Assembly: GCA_965243835.1 (NCBI GenBank)
Contig: OZ251578.1
Span: forward strand, 1,984,001 to 2,048,000
Length of the DNA: 64,000 bases
Direction: 5' to 3'
Source of the DNA: G965202665 sp965243835
GTDB lineage: Bacteria; Actinomycetota; Acidimicrobiia; Spongiisociales; Spongiisociaceae
Positions 8,876 to 16,051 of this stretch are shown here, piece after piece. Every line of letters begins with the position of its first letter. Position 1 is the stretch's first letter. A program made the translations under genes and the position numbers. The notes below the pieces were generated by a model. It was not told where the DNA came from, ran no database searches, and saw only the letters and a program-made list of their open reading frames with translations.

Positions 8876-10131
8876 CCTAAAACTCCTGAGCCGAGCAAAG
8901 TACCCAGATCCACCTCGCGATTCCACTGCCTAAGCGCCGGATGATCGGAGCCCGAGACAATATCTGTAGACCCTTCTTCATCTTTGGCAAAACACAGCAC
9001 ATCATCCACGCTAACCGAGTTCACTATAACCGGCGAATGGGTGGCAAATAATACTTGAGAGTTGTAGACCGAGGAAAGAGAATCGCATACGGTGGATACG
9101 GCTCTAGGATGTATTCCGTTTTCCGGCTCTTCTATCAGATACATGCCCCAAAGATCAACCAAATAAGCGGGCAATGTCAGTGCCGTAAGTCGCAAAGTAC
9201 CATCGGAGACCAGCCAAGAGGGTACTTTATGGCCACCTCGGTATTCGTAATTCATATAACAATGCCGATCTTCGGGACGCTCGATAGTGGTAATGTCAAC
9301 CAGATCGGGGAGAGCAGTACGCAGGTGTGCTATCCAGATAACGTGTTGCTCGGGATGCTCTTTCCGCAGGCGAGCCACTACCCAGGGTAAATTGGACCCG
9401 TCCGGCAAGAATCCCGAAGCCCAAGCGGGTGGACTCGGTCGCCTTATCCGAAAGCTGTTAAGCATAAATCTCTGGAGACCGTCGGTTAAATATCTACGGA
9501 ACCATGTCGCAACCGGAAAAGACTCGGAATCTTCAATCAGATTACCAAGTGCAGATTTTTTAGACCCGAGTCTGAAAGAAGGAAACCAACCTTTCCCTGA
9601 CTCTTTATATACTTCGCTATAGAAATTGTCATTTCCGCCGGAAACTTTGTTGATAATAGTCTTATTTTTGGGATTGTGAATACTAATTTGCAAAGATTCT
9701 GGCGCATTGGGCGATATAGGGAAAAAAGACCGTTGTACGGGTTCTAATTTTAGTTCATTTTTTAATAACAACGTTTCTGCTTTGATCTCGAACTGCCGTT
9801 GTGTATCATCAAATCCGATTGCTACTTGGTATCTAATAATTTCCAGCTCTGGCCTCGAGGTCAATCGTCGCAATTCGTCTGGAATTTTCGCCTCAATTGC
9901 CATTTCGAACTTATCTCCTTCGCCTACAAAAAGTAGGTCGCGAGGATCAAGCGCACGCTTTATTACAGCCCGATCCGGTCCATGTGACACCAAATCGCTT
10001 AGGAAACCGATGACATCCAGGAAAGTGGTCTTGCCCGAGGCGTTGGGGCCGACTAGGGCTTGGAAGGGCTTGAGAGGAGTCTGCACATACCGCAGGCAAC
10101 GGTAGTTCAGGGCCTCGACCAGCGTTATCAT
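8872..10131 (-). CDS. AAA family ATPase (AAA15/OLD-like, without own nuclease domain)
   Basis: 419 residues. Walker A GPNASGKTT at 28-36 follows an N-terminal strand typical of SMC/RecF-like ATPases (LVEALNYRCLR), the signature-like segment VSDGTLRLTAL comes late, then Walker B YLIEEPENGIHP and the switch histidine in LFATHSPVIV. No TOPRIM domain follows, so the effector is probably the coupled gene at 8258-8875. The ATG at 10129-10131 is preceded by a good GGAGG; 14 further codons are open upstream. Visibly more AT-rich than its neighbours, with the 5' end only 54 bases from the 3' end of ssrA, a common integration target. A phage-defence role is inferred. Confidence 0.8.
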   Translation of the reverse strand: MITLVEALNYRCLRYVQTPLKPFQALVGPNASGKTTFLDVIGFLSDLVSHGPDRAVIKRALDPRDLLFVGEGDKFEMAIEAKIPDELRRLTSRPELEIIRYQVAIGFDDTQRQFEIKAETLLLKNELKLEPVQRSFFPISPNAPESLQISIHNPKNKTIINKVSGGNDNFYSEVYKESGKGWFPSFRLGSKKSALGNLIEDSESFPVATWFRRYLTDGLQRFMLNSFRIRRPSPPAWASGFLPDGSNLPWVVARLRKEHPEQHVIWIAHLRTALPDLVDITTIERPEDRHCYMNYEYRGGHKVPSWLVSDGTLRLTALTLPAYLVDLWGMYLIEEPENGIHPRAVSTVCDSLSSVYNSQVLFATHSPVIVNSVSVDDVLCFAKDEEGSTDIVSGSDHPALRQWNREVDLGTLLGSGVLG

Positions 10132-10185
10132 CCTAGCCTCCCTATGGGCCCGCTTGGCCGGGGGTACCGGCACAGCGGCTTAGCG

Positions 10186-10542
10186 TGGTGGAGGTGCGGG
10201 GAATCGAACCCCGGTCCGTCGATCCTTGGGCGGCGGCATCTCCGAGCGCAGCCAACGGCGAGCATTTCGGGCCCTCGGACTCCATCGGCAAGCAACCGAC
10301 GACCCTATTCCGGAAAATCTCGACCCCGCCAGCCCGGAAAACCGGCCAGGCCGCATCCTGCTAAACGACGCCCGGATGAGGGGGCAGGAACCCCGCAAAC
10401 GGACGGGCCGCTTCAGTTCAAGCGGCCAGCGCCAGTGGTCTGTTGGCACCTATTCTTGCTACCGGCTCTTTAACGAGGACTCCGGCGACCTCGGCTCGCT
10501 TCCGACGCTTCAGCGATCGACGTCGAAACCTGTATCACCCCC
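10186..10542 (-). ncRNA. ssrA: tmRNA (transfer-messenger RNA)
   Basis: On the minus strand the RNA begins GGGGGTGATACAGGTTTCGACG, shown here in two parts (GGGGGTGATACA, then GGTTTCGACG), and ends with a T-arm GGTTCGATTCCCC-like segment and an encoded CACCTCCACCA tail, as tmRNA does. The tag frame is read from GCA (10457-10459), which follows GTA as in E. coli, to TGA at 10418-10420 and encodes ARIGANRPLALAA. It rescues ribosomes stalled on broken mRNA and tags the product for proteolysis through the LAA end. The exact resume codon is inferred. Total length about 357 nt. Confidence 0.95.
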
Positions 10543-10666
10543 AAAAGGGTACTTGTCGCCGCCCACCCTAGCACCCCCCGCCGACAACCGCAAACCACCG
10601 ACCCGCCGCCCCCCGCCCAGCTCCCCCTCCCGCCCTGGCGGGAAATCGCCCGGCGCGCCTCCCGCG

Positions 10667-11155
10667 CTAGCGGGCGGGGTGGATGATTTGTATTTTGGTT
10701 CCGGCCACCGCCCCGCCGCTTTTGTAGCTGAAAACCAAATCTCCGTTGCGCGCCCAGACCGCCACGTCGCCGGTTTCCAGATAGAAATCAAAACCCCGCA
10801 GGGACAGGTCAACGGCGGCCGGCAGGCCGAATCCGCGGAATTTACTGTCGGACGAGGTTCCGCCCTCGCTTAACGCCCTGGCCACCGCCTCCTCGTTGGT
10901 CAGATCGGGAAAAGCCTCTCTCATGGTCGTCGGAACGCCCAACCCCTCGTCCTGCACGGTGATGATCGCATGGCTATCGTCTTTTTCTATATACACCCGG
11001 CCCGGCGCCCCGGCCCACTGTTGAACATTCAGGCACAACTCGTACACTACGCTTTCCAACGCCAAACGATGATGATAGGGGACAGCGACTTTTTCCGCTA
11101 CCTGTCCGGCTACCTCCCGGGGGTTGGATATGGGAAAACTGTCCAGCAAAATCAT
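10667..11155 (-). CDS. GHKL (HATPase_c) domain protein, anti-sigma-factor-kinase-like
   Basis: 162 residues with only a histidine-kinase-like ATP-binding fold: N-box YELCLN (Glu39, Asn43), the G1 motif QDEGLGVP (Asp69, Gly71, Gly73) and the G2-like RGFGLPAAVD (about 108-116). There is no dimerisation or receiver domain, so it is of the anti-sigma regulatory factor or stand-alone ATPase type. It forms an ATGA overlap with the 109-residue gene upstream, and the pair is isolated between ssrA and a tRNA block. What it phosphorylates or binds is unknown; the partner protein is the obvious candidate. Confidence 0.75.
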   Translation of the reverse strand: MILLDSFPISNPREVAGQVAEKVAVPYHHRLALESVVYELCLNVQQWAGAPGRVYIEKDDSHAIITVQDEGLGVPTTMREAFPDLTNEEAVARALSEGGTSSDSKFRGFGLPAAVDLSLRGFDFYLETGDVAVWARNGDLVFSYKSGGAVAGTKIQIIHPAR

Positions 11156-11481
11156 GGGGCCAGCAGTTGGGATTTAATCCTGCTTTGGGAGGTGATCGAA
11201 GCCAACTCGATAACGTCCCGCATCCGGGCCAAGGCTTTCTCTTTGGGCATCGGCTCCCCCGTGTCCCTGTCGACGGACGCCCACTGCCAGTAGTCGGGGG
11301 AGCCGTTGATTCCGATAGCCGCATACAGGACCGGATGCTCCCGCCGCCGTCCCAATTTCACCCGGCAGGGAAGGCCGGGGAGGACCTCGGTTTCCAAACC
11401 GGCGGGGCCGATCCTCGTCCAATGGTATTTTCCGGCCGCCGCCTCGTCCAGCCAGTCGGCGCCTTCCGTTGCCGCGGGCAT
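11152..11481 (-). CDS. hypothetical protein, coupled to GHKL protein
   Basis: 109 residues, not recognised. It is soluble, with a WLDEAAAGKYHWTRIGP segment near the N-terminus, a central beta-like part (VLPGLPCRVKLGRRREHPVLYAAIGI), and a charged helical C-terminus. The ATG at 11479-11481 is preceded by AGGAGGGTG; longer readings run into the tRNA-Gly gene and are excluded. Its stop overlaps the start of the HATPase gene (ATGA), so the two are likely functional partners, for instance regulator and switch ATPase; this is inference. Confidence 0.65.
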   Translation of the reverse strand: MPAATEGADWLDEAAAGKYHWTRIGPAGLETEVLPGLPCRVKLGRRREHPVLYAAIGINGSPDYWQWASVDRDTGEPMPKEKALARMRDVIELASITSQSRIKSQLLAP

Positions 11482-11540
11482 CACCCTCCTTGGCTCTTGC
11501 GGGTCCCTGGCTACGTTGCGGATACTGTCCCGGCCCGTGG

Positions 11541-11612
<72 letters not shown>

Positions 11613-11689
11613 CGGCGCCGGCTCAAGTATAGCGCACCGGAACCCCCCCGTCCCGGAAAGTCGCTGACAGCCGCCCGGCGGCGGGGCGG

Positions 11690-11763
11690 TCGGGCTGGTC
11701 GGATTTGAACCGACGACCTCCTGCTCCCAAAGCAGGCGCGCTGCCAAGCTGCGCCACAGCCCG
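11690..11763 (-). tRNA. tRNA-Pro (anticodon TGG)
   Basis: Minus strand: acceptor CGGGCTG/CAGCCCG, D-arm GCGCAGCTTGGCAGCGC, anticodon loop TTTGGGA between CCTGC and GCAGG, T-loop TTCAAAT. Discriminator A, no encoded CCA. Confidence 0.95.
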
Positions 11764-11825
11764 TTGGCCGGGGTAAACCGGCTCTCCCAGTCTACAGCCG
11801 CCGGCTCCCGGCCGGAGGAACGATG

Positions 11826-11909
11826 TGCGGGTGGAGGGATTCGAACCCCCACGGGCATCGCCCACCAGGTCCTAAACCTGGCGCGTCTACCGGATTCCGC
11901 CACACCCGC
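11826..11909 (-). tRNA. tRNA-Leu (anticodon TAG)
   Basis: Minus strand: acceptor GCGGGTG/CACCCGC, anticodon loop TTTAGGA between CCAGG and CCTGG, a long variable arm (GGGCGATGCCC) as expected for class II tRNA, and T-arm GGGGGTTCGAATCCC. Discriminator A, no encoded CCA. Confidence 0.95.
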
Positions 11910-11949
11910 GTCCGACCGGTTCGGCTTTACCGCCGTATTACTCAACCGG

Positions 11950-12024
<75 letters not shown>

Positions 12025-12074
12025 GGGACCATCCTACACCATCCGCCGCACCCGTCGTTCCCAAAACCCGAATA

Positions 12075-13256
12075 TCAGACCGAATCCGCCGCCGCCGCTC
12101 CGCTCGTCATCATCAACACCCCCCCGGCGGCGTACAAGCCGGTCACCGTCAGCCAGCCGGGAAGGTAGGAACCCAGGATGTCCACCGACAGGCCGAACAG
12201 CGGAGCCCCCGCCCCCAGCCCGCACAGGAAGCCGAGCAACACCAACCCGGTGCCTTGGCCGGCCCGGGCGATGGGCATCACCTGGATCACGGTCAACATG
12301 GCCACCGCGTTCCAGGCCACCGCCCCCAAACCGGCCAAAGCGGCCGCCGACAGAATGGCGTAACCCCCCAGGGCGGGGGCCCCGGCCAACAGCAAACCGG
12401 ACGCCACCGCCAGCCCGGGCAGGATCATCAGCATGCGCCGCGGGTTGTGAAAATGTTCCGCCGCCGCCGAAGACAGAATCCGCGACGCCATCCCGCACGC
12501 CCCCAGAATCGCCATGGCCGCCCCGGCGAAAGTGGCCGAAAAAGACAGCTCCTCCTCGGTGTACAAGGGGAGGTAGGTCATTATGGAAGTGGTGCCCATC
12601 CCCAACAGGAAGGCGTACACCGCCAAGCGTTTCACCAGCGGCGGCGCCCCGCCCCCGGACGGGAAATATCCCCCGGCCGGAGCCCCGTCCCGCGGCCGGT
12701 CGGCGGGGATGGAGGCCAAACCCACCGCCAACGTCAACAGGGGAAACAGGGTGCACGCCGTCACCGCCCACCGCCATCCCCAGGCCATCATCGCCGGCGG
12801 CAGGACCAGCCCCGAAATCACCGCCCCCAACTGGACGCCCGACTGTTTGAGGCCGGTGATGACCCCTTGGTGGCCGGACGGGGAATGTTCGGCGATCAAC
12901 TTGTTGGTGGACGGGTTCACCGCCGCGTTGGACAGGGCGCTCACCGCCGCCGGTACGAACAGGAACAAATAGGAGAACGCCCCGGCCGTCAGCAGGATGG
13001 CCGCCGCCCCCACCAGGATGCTGATCAGCGCCGCCCGGCGGGGCCCGATCCGGTCCGTCCACCGGCCCGCGTACGGGGAACACAAGCCGCCCAGCAACGA
13101 AGAAACCGAGGAGAGCAGGCCCACCTGCCACCGGTGAATGGAAAACTCTTCGATCAGGTTGGGGGCCAGTATGCCCAGCATCACCAGGGCGTAGGTGCCG
13201 GAGGTCATAATGGCGGGCAGGGAAAACCAGAAGCCGATTTTTTGGAGGGTGGGCAT
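12075..13256 (-). CDS. MFS transporter
   Basis: 393 residues with about 12 hydrophobic segments. The loop between helices 2 and 3 has the major facilitator motif (GxxxDRxGxR form: AGRWTDRIGPRRAA), and the pattern repeats in the second half (MASRILSSAAAEHFHNPRR). Substrate cannot be told; the family includes drug and organic-acid exporters/importers. The ATG at 13254-13256 starts at MPTLQKIGFW, directly before the first helix; the frame is open further upstream over the DNA-repair gene and that part is ignored. Fifteen bases separate it from the AlkD-like gene, likely one operon. Confidence 0.85.
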   Translation of the reverse strand: MPTLQKIGFWFSLPAIMTSGTYALVMLGILAPNLIEEFSIHRWQVGLLSSVSSLLGGLCSPYAGRWTDRIGPRRAALISILVGAAAILLTAGAFSYLFLFVPAAVSALSNAAVNPSTNKLIAEHSPSGHQGVITGLKQSGVQLGAVISGLVLPPAMMAWGWRWAVTACTLFPLLTLAVGLASIPADRPRDGAPAGGYFPSGGGAPPLVKRLAVYAFLLGMGTTSIMTYLPLYTEEELSFSATFAGAAMAILGACGMASRILSSAAAEHFHNPRRMLMILPGLAVASGLLLAGAPALGGYAILSAAALAGLGAVAWNAVAMLTVIQVMPIARAGQGTGLVLLGFLCGLGAGAPLFGLSVDILGSYLPGWLTVTGLYAAGGVLMMTSGAAAADSV

Positions 13257-13270
13257 GGCGACCCGTCTTC

Positions 13271-13996
13271 TCAAGAAGCCCGGTAGGCGGCCAGCACCTG
13301 CGCCGCCTCCGGGTCGGGCAAACGCTTGACCACTTCCCGCACCGTCACCCCCGACGCCCGGCCCGCCCGCGGCAGGAACCATTCGAACACCATCTCCGGA
13401 CGCAACCGGGCCGTATCCCGCAATATCCAACCGATGGCCTTGCGGATGAAAAACTCCCGCTCGGACAGCATGCGGTCGGCCAGGCCCGCGAACCGCTCCC
13501 AGTTCCCCTCCCCGGCGCGCAACCCCCGCAGATGGGCCAGCAACGCGGAACGCCTCATCCAGAAATCATCGTCCGCTCCCCAGCTTTCCACCACCCGGTC
13601 GGCGTCGGGGCGGCGCTCCAACAGCGGCCCGGCCGTATGCACGGCCAGGTTGTCCACCAGCGCCCAAGTGCGGGACTCCCGCAACATCCGCTCCACCGAC
13701 TCCAAGGCGGACGGCCCCAGCCGCGGCGCGTTCAGGCGGAGCAGTATGGCCGCCGCCGTCCGCATCTCGTACACCGGCCGCTCCCACAGGGCTTCGGCGA
13801 CGAGGAGCGTGTCGGCATGGGAGTCGACGCCGAACCGTTTGCGCAGTTGTTTGACGGAGCGGGTGATGTCCGGGACCGCCGTCCCGTAATGACGCAGCGA
13901 ACTCTTCAAGTAACCCTTCTCGAACCCGGCCCGTTCTTCGCCGCCCAAATCCCGCAGGGCGGAATCCAGTTCCGCCGCCGCCCGCTCATAGTCCAT
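13271..13996 (-). CDS. DNA alkylation repair protein (AlkD-like)
   Basis: 241 residues, almost wholly helical, with HEAT-like repeats of the AlkD/AlkC family of DNA glycosylases that remove bulky or cationic alkylated bases. Recognisable blocks: YLKSSLRHYGTAVPDI at 29-44, LWERPVYEMRTAAAILL, LVDNLAVHTAGPLL, WMRRSALLAHL, and the C-terminal FFIRKAIGWILRDTARLRPEMVFEWF. The conserved W-x2-E...D-N-L residues used by AlkD for DNA backbone contact are present. ATG at 13994-13996. Confidence 0.85.
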   Translation of the reverse strand: MDYERAAAELDSALRDLGGEERAGFEKGYLKSSLRHYGTAVPDITRSVKQLRKRFGVDSHADTLLVAEALWERPVYEMRTAAAILLRLNAPRLGPSALESVERMLRESRTWALVDNLAVHTAGPLLERRPDADRVVESWGADDDFWMRRSALLAHLRGLRAGEGNWERFAGLADRMLSEREFFIRKAIGWILRDTARLRPEMVFEWFLPRAGRASGVTVREVVKRLPDPEAAQVLAAYRAS

Positions 13997-14053
13997 CGCT
14001 TCCCGTCCTCACTGCCCAACTGCGAATAACGGGGGAAAGACCCGGCCCGGCGC

Positions 14054-14764
14054 TCACAGGCCGCTCAACCGGCTCAGCGGCCACAGGCGCAGAAACGCCC
14101 TCCCCACCACATCCTCCAGCGACACCGGGCCGAAGCGGCGACTGTCGAAACTGTTGTTGCGGTTGTCCCCCATAACCCAAATGGTCCCTTCGGGTATCAC
14201 CACCTCCGGCCGGTCGATCATCGCAAACCCCGGGTTCAGATAGGACTCGTTGATCGGGGTTCCGTTCACCACCACCCGGTTGTTCCTGATCTCCACCCGA
14301 TCGCCCGCCACCGCCACCACCCGTTTGATTAAATCCTGGATGCCGCCCGCGCTGAGACCCAGGGCCTCCAGAATGTTGCGCCGCACTTTCTGGACAAACG
14401 ACTCGTCCCGGGGAGCGGCGGCCGGGTCTTTGAACACCACCACGTCCCCCACCCCCGGCTCGTCGAACGTGTACGCCACTTTGCTGACCAGCACCCGCTC
14501 GTTGGCCCCCAACGTGGGAAACATGGACAGGGTGGGAATGTAGAAGGCTTGTAAAAAAAAGGTTTTGATGATGATCACCAACGCCAGGGCGGTTACCGCC
14601 ACCAGCGCCACCTCCCACAGGAAGCGCAGGCACCCGCCGCGCTTTTGCGCCTCCCCGACCGGATTATCCTCCGCCGGCCGGGCGACGGGCGGGGCCGGAG
14701 AACCGGTAGGCGGGCGCGCCGGATCCGCCGGTTTTACCGGGCCTACCGGATCCAGTATCGACAT
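14054..14764 (-). CDS. lepB: signal peptidase I
   Basis: 236 residues. A Pro-rich cytosolic N-terminus, one transmembrane helix at about 48-72, then the SPase I boxes: YIPTLSMFPTL with catalytic Ser80, RVLVSKVAY, the lysine box IKRVVAVAGD with Lys147, and GDNRNNSFDSRRFGP. The enzyme cuts signal peptides of exported preproteins on the outer membrane face. Box B reads IPTLSM where most have IPSxSM, a minor change. It follows rplS, as in many actinobacteria. Confidence 0.95.
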   Translation of the reverse strand: MSILDPVGPVKPADPARPPTGSPAPPVARPAEDNPVGEAQKRGGCLRFLWEVALVAVTALALVIIIKTFFLQAFYIPTLSMFPTLGANERVLVSKVAYTFDEPGVGDVVVFKDPAAAPRDESFVQKVRRNILEALGLSAGGIQDLIKRVVAVAGDRVEIRNNRVVVNGTPINESYLNPGFAMIDRPEVVIPEGTIWVMGDNRNNSFDSRRFGPVSLEDVVGRAFLRLWPLSRLSGL

Positions 14765-14855
14765 TTCAAGTACATTTCAAAAACATTTCAATCGCTTTTC
14801 ATGAATACTGCTACCCGCCCGTCCCCGGAGACCGCCCGCGGATGGCGGGCGGATC

Positions 14856-15197
14856 TCAGCGACGCTCCTTGATGCGGGCCGCCCGCCCGGTGCGTTCCCG
14901 CAGATAGTACAACTTGGCCCGGCGCACCGCCCCCCGGCGGGTCACCTCGATTCGGGAAATGATGGGAGCGTGCAACGGAAACACCCGTTCCACCCCAATC
15001 CCGAAGCTGATTTTGCGGACGGTGAAAGTCTCCGACAGCCCCCCGCCGTCCCGGGCGATCACCACGCCTTCGAACACCTGCACCCGTTCCCGGCCGCCTT
15101 CCACTACCCGCACATGCACCCGGATGTTGTCCCCCGGTCCGAACTCGGGAATGTCGTCGCGCAAGTAGGGGCTTTCTACGTGTTGGAGGTAGTTCAT
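14856..15197 (-). CDS. rplS: 50S ribosomal protein L19
   Basis: 113 residues matching L19: DDIPEFGPGDNIRVHVRVVEGGRERVQVFEGVVIARDG, then SETFTVRKISFGIGVERVFPLHAPII and VRRAKLYYLRERTGRAARIKERR. It sits at the 30S-50S interface. The ATG at 15195-15197 has an AGGA six bases upstream, which decides it over the ATG at 15209. Located between trmD and lepB. Confidence 0.97.
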   Translation of the reverse strand: MNYLQHVESPYLRDDIPEFGPGDNIRVHVRVVEGGRERVQVFEGVVIARDGGGLSETFTVRKISFGIGVERVFPLHAPIISRIEVTRRGAVRRAKLYYLRERTGRAARIKERR

Positions 15198-15319
15198 GGT
15201 ATTCCTCATAGTCCGATGGACGCGGGTTGGCCGACCCGCAGGCCCGCAACATCTTCATACTAGTCGTCCGGGCCGGGGATCGTCATATTACCCCTCGCCC
15301 CCGTCATCCGCCAATTTGT

Positions 15320-16021
15320 TTAGTCGGCGGCGCCGGAGTCGGGGGTGTCCGGGAGGCGGGAGAGCAGGTCGGGGCGTCGGCGGGCGGTGCGCCGCAGACG
15401 CTGCTCCCGCCGCCAGGCGGCGATCCGGCCGTGGTCCCCCGACAGCAGCACCTCCGGGACCCGACGACCCTCGAATTCGGCGGGACGCGTGTACTGCGCC
15501 TCTTCCAACAACCCCTCCCGGAACGATTCGTTGCGGGCCGACTCCGGGTTGCCCAACACCCCCGGCAACAAGCGGGCTATTCCCTCGATGACGGCCGCCG
15601 CCGCCGCCTCCCCCCCGGCCAGCACGAAGTCCCCCAGCGAAACTTCCTCGTCGATGTACCCCTCCGCGAACCGCTCGTCCACCCCCTCGTATCGTCCGCA
15701 CACCAGGGTAAGGGAGGGCAGGGCCGCCCACCGATCCAGGGCGGCCTGCTCCAAGCGGCGGCCCGCCGGGGTGAGAAGCACCCGATGAGAATCCTCCCGC
15801 CCCGCCAGCGACGCCGCCAGGGGGCCCGCCATTAAAACCATCCCCGCCCCGCCGCCGAACGGGGCGTCGTCCACCTGCCGGTGCGGGCCCGCCCCGAAAT
15901 CCCGCAGGTTGGCCACCTCCACCCGCATGGCCCCCGACCGCAGGGCTTTGGCGGTCACCCCCACCCCCAGCGGACCCTCGAAAAAATCGGGGAAGAGCGT
16001 GACGACGGCCACCAGCATCAC
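15320..16021 (-). CDS. trmD: tRNA (guanine37-N1)-methyltransferase
   Basis: 233 residues of the SPOUT (trefoil-knot) family. Marks: VVTLFPDFFEG at the start, NLRDFGxGPHRQVDDAPFGGGAGMVLM, the SAM-binding knot LVCGRYEGVDERF and EEVSLGDFVLAGGEAAAxxxIEGIARLLPGVLGN, then PAEFEGRRVPEVLLSGDHGRIAAWRR. Makes m1G37 in tRNAs to prevent frameshifting. GTG 16019-16021 has a GGAGG seven bases upstream; ATG three bases later is the alternative. Lies 30 bases after cofH. Confidence 0.96.
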   Translation of the reverse strand: MMLVAVVTLFPDFFEGPLGVGVTAKALRSGAMRVEVANLRDFGAGPHRQVDDAPFGGGAGMVLMAGPLAASLAGREDSHRVLLTPAGRRLEQAALDRWAALPSLTLVCGRYEGVDERFAEGYIDEEVSLGDFVLAGGEAAAAAVIEGIARLLPGVLGNPESARNESFREGLLEEAQYTRPAEFEGRRVPEVLLSGDHGRIAAWRREQRLRRTARRRPDLLSRLPDTPDSGAAD

Positions 16022-16051
16022 CGGACGGCCTCCCGCTCCCCGGGCGACGCG

